Assembly: GCF_007833215.1 (NCBI RefSeq)
Contig: NZ_CP042239.1
Coordinates: 3,966,001 to 4,030,000, forward strand
Reading direction: 5' to 3'
Length of the DNA: 64,000 bases
From: Sphingomonas suaedae
GTDB taxonomy: Bacteria; Pseudomonadota; Alphaproteobacteria; Sphingomonadales; Sphingomonadaceae
In this document: one piece after another, positions 1-8,937 of the stretch
Numbering within the stretch: the stretch's first letter is position 1
How the letters are laid out: each line of letters begins with the position of its first letter
The notes under the pieces: model-generated
What the model was told of the DNA's origin: nothing
Databases searched by the model: none
What the model saw: the letters and a program-made list of their open reading frames with translations, nothing else
Program-made: the position numbers and the translations under genes

Positions 1-1084
1 CGATCAGCGCGGCGCGGCTGGCGACATAGGCGGGATCGAGCATTCCCTTGACCGGTACGGTCGCGACGTCGCCGACATAGGCGTCGCGATCGGCATACAT
101 CAGCCGGCTCGCCTCGGCATATTTGACCCAGGCGACGGGGTCGTTCGGGCCGCGCGACCCGATATCGGTACGTTCGATCATCGCCATCAGCTGAAGCAGG
201 CCGACGCCTGAGGACGGGGGCGGGGGCGCGCAGAGGATGTAGGCGCGATAGGGGTTGCAGAGGCCGTCGCGCACGACCGGCTTGTAGGTGGCGAGGTCCG
301 CTTCGGTCATCGAGCTGGCGAGATCGCCTTCGCGAACGCGGGCGACGATGCGGCGGGCGGTTTCGCCTTTGTACATTGCGTCCGGCCCCTGCGTTGCGAG
401 GCGGCGGAGGAAGGCGGCATAGGCGGGGTTGCGAAGCGTGTCGCCGGCCTTGGTCTTGCTGCCGTCCGCATTGCGGAAATAGGCGAGCGAATCCGGGGTG
501 TTCGCCTGCGGACCGCTGGAATTGATGAAGCGGCCGAGGCGCGCGGTGACGGTGAAGCCGTTGGTCGCGGTGCGCTCGGCATCGGCGAACAGATCGCGCC
601 AGGCGAGCTTGCCGTGCTTTTTCTGGGCGAGCGCGAGCATCCGGACGACGCCGGGAACGCCGGTGGCGCGACCGGAGAGGACAGCGGTGCGAAAACCGAG
701 CGGCTTGCCGTCGGGTCCGATGAACATGTCCGGCGTCGCGCCCGCAGGCGCAGTCTCGCGGCCGTCATAGACGGTGACGCCCTTGGTCTTCGCATCGTAG
801 CGGACCATGAAGGCGCCGCCGCCGACGCCCGAACTTTGCGGTTCGACGAGGCTCAGCATCGCCTGGATCGCGACGGCGGCATCGACCGCGCTGCCGCCGT
901 TGCGCAGGACGTCCAGCCCCGCCTCGACCGCGAGCGGGTGGGCGGCGGCGACGAAGGCCTGACGCTGTTCCGGGGCTGTCGTGACGGGCGCGGGTGCGGC
1001 GGTATCGACCGCGCCGCGCGGGGCGCAGGCGGTGAGTGCAGTCGCCGTGAGCGCGAGCAACAGGGTGGAACGGGTCAGCTTCAT
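1..1084 (-). CDS. gamma-glutamyltransferase family lipoprotein, partial (runs off the left edge)
   Basis: The start is ATG at 1084, overlapping the stop of the upstream gamma-glutamyltransferase gene by four bases (ATGA), so the two are probably translationally coupled. About 361 N-terminal residues are visible. The N-terminus is a lipoprotein signal ending in the lipobox LTAC (Cys20), so the protein should be membrane-anchored facing the periplasm, unlike its Sec-secreted neighbour. The motifs VLRNGGSAVDAAVA and SSGVGGGAFMV match the large subunit of the Ntn-hydrolase gamma-glutamyltransferase family, which hydrolyses or transfers gamma-glutamyl groups of glutathione and related peptides. 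The autocatalytic Thr and small subunit would lie beyond the window, so activity cannot be judged. It is the last visible gene of the D-amino-acid/gamma-glutamyl cluster. Confidence 0.9.
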   Translation of the reverse strand, partial: MKLTRSTLLLALTATALTACAPRGAVDTAAPAPVTTAPEQRQAFVAAAHPLAVEAGLDVLRNGGSAVDAAVAIQAMLSLVEPQSSGVGGGAFMVRYDAKTKGVTVYDGRETAPAGATPDMFIGPDGKPLGFRTAVLSGRATGVPGVVRMLALAQKKHGKLAWRDLFADAERTATNGFTVTARLGRFINSSGPQANTPDSLAYFRNADGSKTKAGDTLRNPAYAAFLRRLATQGPDAMYKGETARRIVARVREGDLASSMTEADLATYKPVVRDGLCNPYRAYILCAPPPPSSGVGLLQLMAMIERTDIGSRGPNDPVAWVKYAEASRLMYADRDAYVGDVATVPVKGMLDPAYVASRAALI

Positions 1085-2817
1085 GGTTCGATCGCCTTTG
1101 CACCGGGGCGACGCGGGTCGGCTGCACCGAGGAACAGGTCCCCGCTGAGCATGATCGACTGGGCGCTCCCCATGGTTTCGTCCGAAGTGATGCGATGGCC
1201 CTTTGCCTCGAGCGCCGCAACCGTGTCCGGGTTGAAATTGGGCTCGACACGCAGCGATGTGGTCGTTCCCTGATAGATACGCGGCTTGTGCGTCGCCTCG
1301 TCGACGTTGAGGCCATAGTCGATCATGTTGACGATGACCTGGACCACCGTGGTCGGGATGGTGCTCCCGCCCGGCGTGCCGGTGACGATCCACGGCTTGT
1401 CGTCCTTGAACACCAAAGTCGGCATCTGGGTGGAGAGCATCCGCTTGCCCGGGGCGAGCGCGTTGAGCGGGGGCGGGGTGCCGGTGCGCTGCGCCTCCCA
1501 TGCCTGTTCGTGGCTGAAATTGTTCATCTGGTTGTTGAGCAGGATGCCAGTGCCCGCGATCATCACGCCCGAGCCGAAGTCCGAGCCGAGCGTGTAGGTG
1601 GTCGAGACGACGTTGCCTGCGCTGTCGGCGACCGAGAAATGCGTGGTCGAGGGGCTTTCATATTGCAGCGGGTCGCCCGGCGCGACCTGCGCGGCGGGGC
1701 GCGCGCGTTCGGGATCGATCAGCTTGGCGCGCTCGGCGGCATAGCCCTTTGAGATGAAGCCGTTGACCGGGGCGGTGACGAAGGCGGGGTCGCCCAGCAC
1801 GCGATAGCGATCGACATAGGCGAGCTTCATCGTCTCGGCGAGGATGTGGAGCGAGGCGGCGCTGCCCTGTCCGAGCGCCTTCATGTCGAACCGCTCGAGG
1901 ATGTTGAGCATGTTGAGCAGCGTCGCGCCGCCCGCGCTGGCAGGGGGCGGGGTATAGACGCGATAGCCGCGATAGGTGCCGACCAGCGGATCGCGCTCGA
2001 CCGGCTTGTAGGCGGCGAGATCGGCCATGGTGACGATGCCGCCATTGGCCTTCATGTCCGCTGCGATGCGGCGGGCGACTTCGCCGGTGTAGAAGCCCTT
2101 CGCGCCCTCTGCGGCGATCTTGCCGAGCGTCCAGGCGAGCTCGGGCTGCTTGAGCACTTCGTCCTTGGCGTAGAGCGACCCGTCGGGCTTGTAGAAGGTG
2201 GTCTTGCCCGAGGCGCTCTTGGACAGGCGGTCGCGACCCCAGCCGAAGACGAATGCCTCGTCGGCGGAGAGCTTGACGCCGTCGCGGGCGAGACGGAGGG
2301 CGGGCTCAACGACCTTTGCCCAGGGCAGCTTGCCCCATTTCTTGTGCGCATGTTCGAGGCCGGCGACGGTGCCGGGGACGGCGGGCGCCATATAGCCATA
2401 GGATGCGATGGCGCGCTCCTTGCCGCGATTGTCGACGAACATCGCCGGGGTCGCGGCGCGCGGGGCGACGCTGCGGAAATCGATGACGCGGACCTGTTTC
2501 GATTTGGCGTCGTAAACGGTCATGAAGCCGTCGCCGCCAATATTGCCGGCGCGGGGAAGGGTGACGGCGAGCGCGAAGCCGACCGCAACCGCCGCGTCGA
2601 CCGCATTGCCGCCGTCGCGCAGGATCTGCGCGCCGACCTCGCTCGCCATCTCGTTCTGGCTGACCACCATCCCGCGTGTGCCGACGACGGGCGAGTGGAT
2701 CGAGGGATATTCGAGGAGGTGCTTGCTCTGGGCCAGCACCGGCGCGGGAAGCGCGAGGGCGAAAGCGGCGAGGGCGAGGGTGAGGTTACGCAGGAACATA
2801 AGGCGGGTCCGTTTCAT
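1081..2817 (-). CDS. ggt: gamma-glutamyltransferase, secreted
   Basis: This is a full-length 578-residue enzyme, the usual length for bacterial gamma-glutamyltransferases. Residues 1-30 form a Sec signal peptide ending near PAPVLAQ, so it acts in the periplasm. The large subunit carries LRDGGNAVDAAVAV and GGDGFMTVYD. The processing site is TTHFSV, with the nucleophile Thr at about residue 391, the same number as in E. coli Ggt. Downstream come the oxyanion and substrate motifs LLNNQMNNFS and TGTPGGSTIP. All key catalytic elements appear intact. The enzyme should cleave gamma-glutamyl bonds, a linkage also found for D-Glu in peptidoglycan and poly-gamma-glutamate. The gene lies 120 bases after the symporter gene, across a palindromic repeat, and is coupled to a second family member. 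Confidence 0.95.
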   Translation of the reverse strand: MKRTRLMFLRNLTLALAAFALALPAPVLAQSKHLLEYPSIHSPVVGTRGMVVSQNEMASEVGAQILRDGGNAVDAAVAVGFALAVTLPRAGNIGGDGFMTVYDAKSKQVRVIDFRSVAPRAATPAMFVDNRGKERAIASYGYMAPAVPGTVAGLEHAHKKWGKLPWAKVVEPALRLARDGVKLSADEAFVFGWGRDRLSKSASGKTTFYKPDGSLYAKDEVLKQPELAWTLGKIAAEGAKGFYTGEVARRIAADMKANGGIVTMADLAAYKPVERDPLVGTYRGYRVYTPPPASAGGATLLNMLNILERFDMKALGQGSAASLHILAETMKLAYVDRYRVLGDPAFVTAPVNGFISKGYAAERAKLIDPERARPAAQVAPGDPLQYESPSTTHFSVADSAGNVVSTTYTLGSDFGSGVMIAGTGILLNNQMNNFSHEQAWEAQRTGTPPPLNALAPGKRMLSTQMPTLVFKDDKPWIVTGTPGGSTIPTTVVQVIVNMIDYGLNVDEATHKPRIYQGTTTSLRVEPNFNPDTVAALEAKGHRITSDETMGSAQSIMLSGDLFLGAADPRRPGAKAIEP

Positions 2818-2836
2818 CGAGTGGCGATCATCAATT

Positions 2837-2927
2837 CGTCATCCCCGCGAAAGCGGGGACCCATTTCCCGAATCCGCCGGAAGCTGGACAGTGCGGGAGA
2901 TGGGCCCCCGCTTTCGCGGGGGTGACG
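2837..2927. repeat. type A palindromic intergenic repeat
   Basis: A 28-base left arm (2837-2864) contains CATCCCCGCGAAAGCGGGGA. Its near inverted copy at 2900-2927 contains CCCCCGCTTTCGCGGGGGTG. The two arms are separated by about 35 bases. Each arm also holds its own short hairpin around CGCGAAAGCG or CGCTTTCGCG. The whole would fold into a long hairpin between the symporter and ggt genes. This resembles REP/BIME-type elements that are common between genes in sphingomonads. It could attenuate transcription or stabilise mRNA within the operon. Only one copy is visible here. Confidence 0.75.
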
Positions 2928-2936
2928 TGGAAAGAC

Positions 2937-4247
2937 TCAGACATCATCGGCCGAAGTGTAGCGCGCCACGTCCATCTCCCCCTCCCACCGCGCGACGGCG
3001 GTGGCGATCGAGAGGTCGGAGGTGACGTTGGGAATGGTGCGAATCATGTCGAGAATGCGGTCGAACGGCAGGATGAAGCCGACGACGATCGCGGTCTGCT
3101 CGGGCGTGATGCCGATCGCGTGGAGCACGGCGGCGAGCACGAAGAGCGATCCCGAGGGAACGGGTGCGACGCCCATCGCGACGATCGTCGTCGTGGCGGC
3201 GATCACCAGATAGTCGGCCATCGACAGGTCGACGCCGAACGCCTGGGCGGAGAAGAGCGTCAGCATCGCGACATACATCGCCGCGCCGTCCATGCCGATG
3301 GTGGCGCCCAATGGCAGCACGGTCGAGGCGACCGGGGGCGAGACGCCGAGGTTGCGCTCCGCCACGCGGATTGCGACGGGGAGGGTGGCGGAGCTCGACG
3401 AGGTCGAGAAGCCCACCATGATCGCATCGGCGATGCCGCGGAAGAAGGGGAGCGGCGAGAGCCAGGCCATCAGGCGCACCACGATCAGGCCGTGGACCAG
3501 CAGCGTGACGATCGCCGACCCGACCACGACGCACAGGCCGAGCTTGAGCACCGCGATGAAGCTGGACGGGCCGGTGGTGCCCATCACCACCGCGATCAGC
3601 GCGAACACGCCGAAGGGCGCGGTTTCCATGACGAAGCCGACGATGCGGAGCATGACCTCCGACCCGGCGTTGAGAAACTGGCGGACCGGTTCGGCGCCCT
3701 TGCCAGCTGCGATCACGCCCGCGCCGACCAGAATCGCGAAGAAGATCACCGCGAGCGTCTTGCCCTCAGCCATCGCACCGATCGGATTGTCGGGAATGAT
3801 CTCCATGAACATCTGCGCAGTATCGGGCGGGGTGCCCATCGCCTTGGGGATCGCGCCCGCGAAGCTGGCGCCGAGGCCCGGTGCGATCAACGTCGCGACG
3901 ACCAGGCCGGTGGTGACGGCGAGTGCGGTGGTGAAGACGTACATCGCCAGCGTCTTGACGCCGATGCTGCCGAGCCGCTTCGGATCGGCGAGCGCGGCGA
4001 CGCCCGACGCGATCGTCAGAAAGACGAGCGGCACGACGAGCATCCGGATCAGCCGGACGAATGCGGTACCGATCCAGCCGATGGACGTCGCGCCCTCACC
4101 CCAGGCGACGCCCACCGCCGCACCGAGGACGAGGGCGGCGAGGATGCGCTTCCACAGGGAGATGCCGAACCACCAGCCGAATGCGCGGCGGACGGGGCCG
4201 CGTCGTTCGGGGGTCTCGGGTGTGTCGGGAGCGATCGTATCGGTCAT
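2937..4247 (-). CDS. dicarboxylate/amino acid:cation symporter (DAACS family)
   Basis: I chose the ATG at 4247, which overlaps the stop of the preceding amidohydrolase gene by four bases. An ATG at 4262 would add five residues. The 436-residue inner-membrane protein has the family hallmarks: a serine-rich hairpin motif FSTSSSSATLPVAI, then VLPLGATIGMDGAAMY, the counterpart of the PLGATINMDG substrate/cation site. A series of hydrophobic helices spans the remainder. The family (GltP, DctA, GltT) imports glutamate, aspartate or C4-dicarboxylates with Na+ or H+. Placed between a D-aminoacylase-like enzyme and gamma-glutamyltransferases, it plausibly imports the acidic amino acid, possibly D-Glu or D-Asp, that they release. 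Substrate choice is inferred from context only. Confidence 0.92.
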   Translation of the reverse strand: MTDTIAPDTPETPERRGPVRRAFGWWFGISLWKRILAALVLGAAVGVAWGEGATSIGWIGTAFVRLIRMLVVPLVFLTIASGVAALADPKRLGSIGVKTLAMYVFTTALAVTTGLVVATLIAPGLGASFAGAIPKAMGTPPDTAQMFMEIIPDNPIGAMAEGKTLAVIFFAILVGAGVIAAGKGAEPVRQFLNAGSEVMLRIVGFVMETAPFGVFALIAVVMGTTGPSSFIAVLKLGLCVVVGSAIVTLLVHGLIVVRLMAWLSPLPFFRGIADAIMVGFSTSSSSATLPVAIRVAERNLGVSPPVASTVLPLGATIGMDGAAMYVAMLTLFSAQAFGVDLSMADYLVIAATTTIVAMGVAPVPSGSLFVLAAVLHAIGITPEQTAIVVGFILPFDRILDMIRTIPNVTSDLSIATAVARWEGEMDVARYTSADDV

Positions 4248-5830
4248 GCGGGGCAATTCCATTCGGGTTGGCGCGGTTTGGCCAGCGGGCGTCCGGCGAG
4301 GGCGCCGGTCAGCTTGCCCTTGTCCACGGCAAGGCGGCCGTTGACCAGCACATAGCGGACGCCCGTGCTTGGTATGTCGGGCCGGTCATAGGTGGCGCGT
4401 TCGGCGTAGCTGGCGGAATCGAGAATCGCGATGTCCGCGAACTTGCCGGGGGCGAGGATGCCGCGATCGGGCAGGCCGAGGATCGCGGCAGTCTGTGCCG
4501 ACGAGCGCTGCACGAAGCGTTCGGGGGTCATCAGCTTCTTGTCGCGGACGAACAGGCGCCAGCCGCGGGCGAAGCTGCCCATGCGCCGCGGGTGGCCGTT
4601 GGTGGCGTCCGAAGACGTGACGACCCAGGGTTGCCGAGCGAACGCGTCGATGTCCTGCTCGGTCATGTTGAAGCTGGCGATGCTGGCGCCGGGATCGGCG
4701 ATCAGGATTCGCGCGGCGGCGTCGAGAGGGGCGAGCTTCCACCGCGTAGCGAGGGCGTCGAGCCGCAGGCCTTTGTACGGCCCGCGCACCAGCAGGATCG
4801 CGTTGGCGCCGCCGCGGATACGCAGTTGCTCGGCCATGCCGGTGCGCAAGCGGGGGGTGAGAGTCCTGAGGTTCGCGACCATCGCGGGCGCCCCGCCGTC
4901 CTGCGCCCAGCGGGGAACGAGCGCGGCGGCGAGCGAGGTGCTGGAGGCTTCCCAGGGATATTGGTCCGCAGTGATGGCGACGCCGGATTTCTGCGCCGTG
5001 GCGATATGGGCGATGACTTTCGGGGCCATGCCCTGGACGTCCGCGCCGAGCGCCTTGATGTGGGCGATGTGGAGCGGAAGCCCGCCATTGCGGGCGATGG
5101 CGATCGCTTCGTCGATTGCGGGGATCAGGCCGATGCTGGCGCTGCCCTCGTCGCGCAAATGGGTTTCGTAGATGCCGTCGTGGCGACCGGCGATTGCGGC
5201 GAGCGCGGCGACCTCTTGCGTCTGCGCAAAGCTTTGCGGCGCATAATAGAGTCCGGCGGACAGGCCGAGCGCACCATCGCACATGGCGCGGGCGGTGTGA
5301 GCCTTCATGGTTTCCAGCTCTGCGGCTGTGGGCGCGCGGTCGCGGTTGCCGACGACTTGCAGCCGGATCGTGCCGAAGCCGGTGAAGCTGGCGACATTGG
5401 GGCCGGTCGGGTTGGCGGTGAGGCGCGCGAACAGGCCGGCGATGTCAGCCTCTCCGCCGCCGTCATTGCCTATGGCGATGCTGGTCACGCCTTGCAGCAA
5501 ATGGTTGGCGAGTTGGCGCCTTGCTGCATCGGGCGCGCGGGCGTCGGGGCCGCTATGCGTGTGCGGATCGATGAAGCCCGGGGTGACGGTGAGGCCCCGC
5601 GCATCGATGGTGCGCCGCGCGGTGATCCCGCGCGGACGCTGGCCGATATAGAGGATGCGGTCGCCGTCCACGCCGATCTCCGCCACCTCCGCAGGGGTGC
5701 CGGTTCCGTCGATGACCTGGCCATTGGTGATGACCAGATCGATCGTGCGGGGGGCGGTCGCCGGGTCCTGCCCAGCCCCAAGGGGGATGAGCAGGAGCGG
5801 CGCCGCCAGAACGCGGACGGCGAGGCGCAT
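4244..5830 (-). CDS. N-acyl-D-amino-acid deacylase-like amidohydrolase, exported
   Basis: The 528-residue protein starts with a short signal peptide (about residues 1-20, then QDPATA) and should be periplasmic. It is a D-aminoacylase-type amidohydrolase. Visible metal and substrate motifs are PGFIDPHTHS (His90, His92), YETHLRDEG (His224), HIAHIKALG (His257) and SSDATNGHP (Asp408, His413). D-aminoacylases normally carry a metal-bridging Cys in a GNCG motif after QGVT; here that position reads GNDGGG (Asp123), so the Cys is replaced. The family removes N-acyl groups from N-acyl-D-amino acids or handles related D-amino-acid conjugates. The start overlaps the stop of the upstream TonB receptor by one base, and the end overlaps the symporter, indicating one operon. 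Exact substrate is unknown. Confidence 0.88.
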   Translation of the reverse strand: MRLAVRVLAAPLLLIPLGAGQDPATAPRTIDLVITNGQVIDGTGTPAEVAEIGVDGDRILYIGQRPRGITARRTIDARGLTVTPGFIDPHTHSGPDARAPDAARRQLANHLLQGVTSIAIGNDGGGEADIAGLFARLTANPTGPNVASFTGFGTIRLQVVGNRDRAPTAAELETMKAHTARAMCDGALGLSAGLYYAPQSFAQTQEVAALAAIAGRHDGIYETHLRDEGSASIGLIPAIDEAIAIARNGGLPLHIAHIKALGADVQGMAPKVIAHIATAQKSGVAITADQYPWEASSTSLAAALVPRWAQDGGAPAMVANLRTLTPRLRTGMAEQLRIRGGANAILLVRGPYKGLRLDALATRWKLAPLDAAARILIADPGASIASFNMTEQDIDAFARQPWVVTSSDATNGHPRRMGSFARGWRLFVRDKKLMTPERFVQRSSAQTAAILGLPDRGILAPGKFADIAILDSASYAERATYDRPDIPSTGVRYVLVNGRLAVDKGKLTGALAGRPLAKPRQPEWNCPA

Positions 5831-8800
5831 CAGAACTTCTTGGTCAGCTGGAAATACACCTGGCGACCGCGATTGCTGTAGAGGTCGCCGATATAGCCGT
5901 TGCTGCTGTCCGCGAGCGGCGCGAGGCGGTTGAAGATATTCCGTGCGCCGATCCGCAACCGGGTATTGTCGAGCAGGCCGCCCTCGGCATCGACCTGAAG
6001 ATACAGGCTGTGGATCATGTGATCGTCGACGCGGAAGCGGGTGCCGTCAGCCAGTGAGGCGGAGGTGTCGTTCACGGGGCCGACATAGCTGGTGTACCAG
6101 CCCGCGCCGAACTGGCCATAGCGCCAGGTGAGGCTGGCGGTCCCGCGCCATTTGGGACGGCCATTCTCCTCGATCAGGTCTTCCGCGCCGACGATGTTGA
6201 TCGTCGGGTCGATCGCGCCCGACGCCTGCCCGTCGAGCAGCGCTTGCTGAAGCGGGCCGGGGACCTGATAGAATTCCAGCAGCCGCGCGGCGTTCACGCG
6301 GAGCGTGAAATTGCCGATGCCGGTGTTGCGGAGCTGGTAATAGAGGCCGAGGTCGAAGCCGCGCACCGTGCGGGGCGTGAGGTTGGTGTAGTTGTCGATC
6401 ACCTGGATGACGTCGCCCACCGGTTCGATGCCGGTCCCGGCAAAGTCGAGAATGTCCTGCGCCGACGGGGCGACGCGCTGGACGTTCGGGTTGGACGAGC
6501 CCTGGAGCCGGAGCAGATAGTCCAGGATCAGGGCGTTGCTGTCACCGAAGATGCCGATCACGTCCTTCTGACGGATTTCCCAATAATCGGCGGTCAGCGT
6601 CAGGCGGCCCGCGCCGCCCATGTTGAGCTGATAGGTGGCGCCGAGCGACAGGTTGTCGGATTCTTCAGGACGAAGATCCTGGCTGCCCGAACGGTTCGAC
6701 ACGATCGACTGGCCCTGGGCGCAATCGTCGAAGTTCGCGATGCGTCCGGCGCGCAGATCGGCTTCGCAGCGGATCCAGTCGGTGCGGCTGTTGGCGCGCT
6801 GAATGCCGTTTTCGAACAGCTGCGGCAGGTTCGGCGCGCGGAAGCCCTGCGACCAGCTGCCGCGCAGCTGGAAGTTGGCAAAGGGATACCAGGACAGCGC
6901 CACCTTCGGCTTGGCGACGGTGTTGAAGCCCTGATACGCCTCCATCCGGCCGGCAAGCTGCAGGTCGAGCGAGCGGATCAGCGGCACGTTCATGTCGGGC
7001 GCGACCAAAGGCACCGCAAACTCCAGATAGGCCGACACGGTGTTGCGCGCGCCGGAGCTGTCGGGTGTCGGGCTGGCGCCCATGACGTCGGAGCCGTTGC
7101 TCGACCCGTCCAGAGCGGTGAAGAACACGGTGCCGTCGAGCCGGTCATCGCGGTCGTCGGCAAAGGTTTCGCGGCGGAACTCGACGCCCGTCGCCATGCC
7201 GACGCGACCGCCGGGCAGGGTGAAGAGGTCGTTCTTGGACAGTTTCAGATCCGCCATCATCAGCTCGGTCGTACTGATGCGGGAGACATCGACCATGAAC
7301 TCGTCGATCACGCTCTGCGGATTGCCCGTGCTGTCATAACGGCCCGGGTTGAGGGGATCGCCGCCGTTGAACGGGTTATAGGCGCTGGCGTCGGTGCGCG
7401 AGAGCACTTCCTGGAACAGCGTCATGCTCGGCTGGTACATGGTGTCGTTGGTGCGCGCGCGCGAATAGAGCAGCGCCGAATCGAAATCGATGCCCAGCAA
7501 CTCGCCGCGCGCGCCGCCGACGAAGCGGAGCGTGTCGTTGCGCACATTGATCCGCATCGGCCCGGCATCGACGGGACGATAGTCATTGAGTTCGATCGGC
7601 ACTCCGCTGTCGGACACGCCGGTCAGGCCGGGGATGCGGTTGGGGCTGCCGACCGGGCCGAACGGGTTCCAATAGCCATTCGCCGGGATGATCAGCCGCT
7701 GGTTGGAGAGCGGCGTTTCCTGGTCGCGATAGGTTTCGAAGTCCGCGCGATACCAGCCGGCCTCCGCGAACAGTTCGATGCCGGTGCCGAAATCATGGTT
7801 GAAGAAACCGAACAGGTTGATGCGATCGTTGCGGCCCAGGATCGAGCGTTCGGTATTGACGTCATATTTTAGATTGTTGTCGGTCGACAGCGTGGACAAC
7901 GTGCTGTTGTCCCAGCAGGTCCCGGCATATTGGGTGGGTGCGATGCAGCCGTCATTGGTGTCCGGCTGAATGTGGAAGGCGCCGCTGCTGGTCAGCGCGG
8001 TGCCGTTGACGCGCGCGACGGTGGTCGAGCGGGCATAGCTGTTGGTCAGGCGATAGAATTCGCCCCACATGCCGTCGACCGAGGTGTTGTCGAAATCGCT
8101 GTCGCCTTCCCATTGGGTCCCGGCGAACAGCGGGCGCATGTCGGCCGAGCGCGAATTGCGGCGCTCGCGCGCGAACAGCGGGTCGCGGTGGTTGTACGAG
8201 CCGAACAGCGAGATGTTCGACATGCCACCGTTGAAGCTGTGGCCCGCCTCGAACGCGAACTCATATTCGAGCTGGCCCGAATTGTCGGTGAAGCTGAGTT
8301 CGCCGGTGGTGCGCACCCCCTTCACATTGTCCTTGAGCACGGTGTTGATGACGCCCGCGACGGCGTCCGAGCCGTAAATCGCGGCGGCGCCGTCGAGCAG
8401 CACTTCGAGACGGCGGACGCCCATCACCGGGATGGCATTCGTGTTGACGCTCTGCACCGGCACCAGATTCTCGCTCTGGGTGCCGGGGTGCAGGACCATG
8501 CGACGGCCGTTGAGCAGAACCAGCGTGTTGCCGGTGCCCAGCGCGCGCAGGTTGATCGATGCGGTATCGCCGCGCGCATCGTTGATGCCGCCCGCATCGC
8601 GGCTTTCGTTGAAGGCGACGTCGCCCGCCTGGGGAATGGCGCGAAACAGGTCGTCACCGCTGGTCGCGGCGACCGCGGCGATATCCTCCTCATTGAGGAC
8701 GACGGTAGGCAGTGCCCCCGCGACGTCGGCGCCCTTGATCTGCGAGCCGATGATGACGACTTCTTCCTCGGCCGGTGGCTGGGCGGAGTCCGCAGTCTGC

Positions 8801-8883
8801 GGCAAGTCCTGCGCCATGGCGGCGGTGGCGGTGGCTAGGAGCGAGATGCTCCCCATCAAGCTGGCAATCCGGATTGTTTTCAT
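5830..8883 (-). CDS. TonB-dependent outer-membrane receptor
   Basis: The protein has 1017 residues with a Sec signal peptide (about 1-25, ending AMAQ). The plug domain follows: a TonB-box-like stretch EEEVVIIGSQI, then INLRALGTGNTLVLLNGRR and EVLLDGAAAIYGSDAVAGVI. A long beta-barrel ends in an aromatic residue (LTKKF), the usual outer-membrane insertion signal. Size and plug style match the large sphingomonad receptors that import organic nutrients rather than small siderophore receptors. The gene sits directly upstream of, and overlaps by one base, the D-aminoacylase-like gene. A DadA-like dehydrogenase gene precedes it by 54 bases. It therefore probably brings peptide or N-acyl/gamma-glutamyl amino-acid conjugates across the outer membrane; that substrate is an inference from neighbours. 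Confidence 0.93.
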   Translation of the reverse strand: MKTIRIASLMGSISLLATATAAMAQDLPQTADSAQPPAEEEVVIIGSQIKGADVAGALPTVVLNEEDIAAVAATSGDDLFRAIPQAGDVAFNESRDAGGINDARGDTASINLRALGTGNTLVLLNGRRMVLHPGTQSENLVPVQSVNTNAIPVMGVRRLEVLLDGAAAIYGSDAVAGVINTVLKDNVKGVRTTGELSFTDNSGQLEYEFAFEAGHSFNGGMSNISLFGSYNHRDPLFARERRNSRSADMRPLFAGTQWEGDSDFDNTSVDGMWGEFYRLTNSYARSTTVARVNGTALTSSGAFHIQPDTNDGCIAPTQYAGTCWDNSTLSTLSTDNNLKYDVNTERSILGRNDRINLFGFFNHDFGTGIELFAEAGWYRADFETYRDQETPLSNQRLIIPANGYWNPFGPVGSPNRIPGLTGVSDSGVPIELNDYRPVDAGPMRINVRNDTLRFVGGARGELLGIDFDSALLYSRARTNDTMYQPSMTLFQEVLSRTDASAYNPFNGGDPLNPGRYDSTGNPQSVIDEFMVDVSRISTTELMMADLKLSKNDLFTLPGGRVGMATGVEFRRETFADDRDDRLDGTVFFTALDGSSNGSDVMGASPTPDSSGARNTVSAYLEFAVPLVAPDMNVPLIRSLDLQLAGRMEAYQGFNTVAKPKVALSWYPFANFQLRGSWSQGFRAPNLPQLFENGIQRANSRTDWIRCEADLRAGRIANFDDCAQGQSIVSNRSGSQDLRPEESDNLSLGATYQLNMGGAGRLTLTADYWEIRQKDVIGIFGDSNALILDYLLRLQGSSNPNVQRVAPSAQDILDFAGTGIEPVGDVIQVIDNYTNLTPRTVRGFDLGLYYQLRNTGIGNFTLRVNAARLLEFYQVPGPLQQALLDGQASGAIDPTINIVGAEDLIEENGRPKWRGTASLTWRYGQFGAGWYTSYVGPVNDTSASLADGTRFRVDDHMIHSLYLQVDAEGGLLDNTRLRIGARNIFNRLAPLADSSNGYIGDLYSNRGRQVYFQLTKKF

Positions 8884-8937
8884 GTGTCTACCCTTCCCTG
8901 AAGTCCCAGTTGTATTTGGCCGGACGTCTGTGCGCCT

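Noticed and set aside
2922..4355. Plus-strand frame of 477 codons rich in His, Asp and Arg
   Set aside because: Antisense shadow of the symporter gene; low-complexity composition and no ribosome site or family motif.
6244..7872. Plus-strand frame of 542 codons
   Set aside because: Antisense to the first TonB receptor, whose signal peptide, plug and barrel are all intact.
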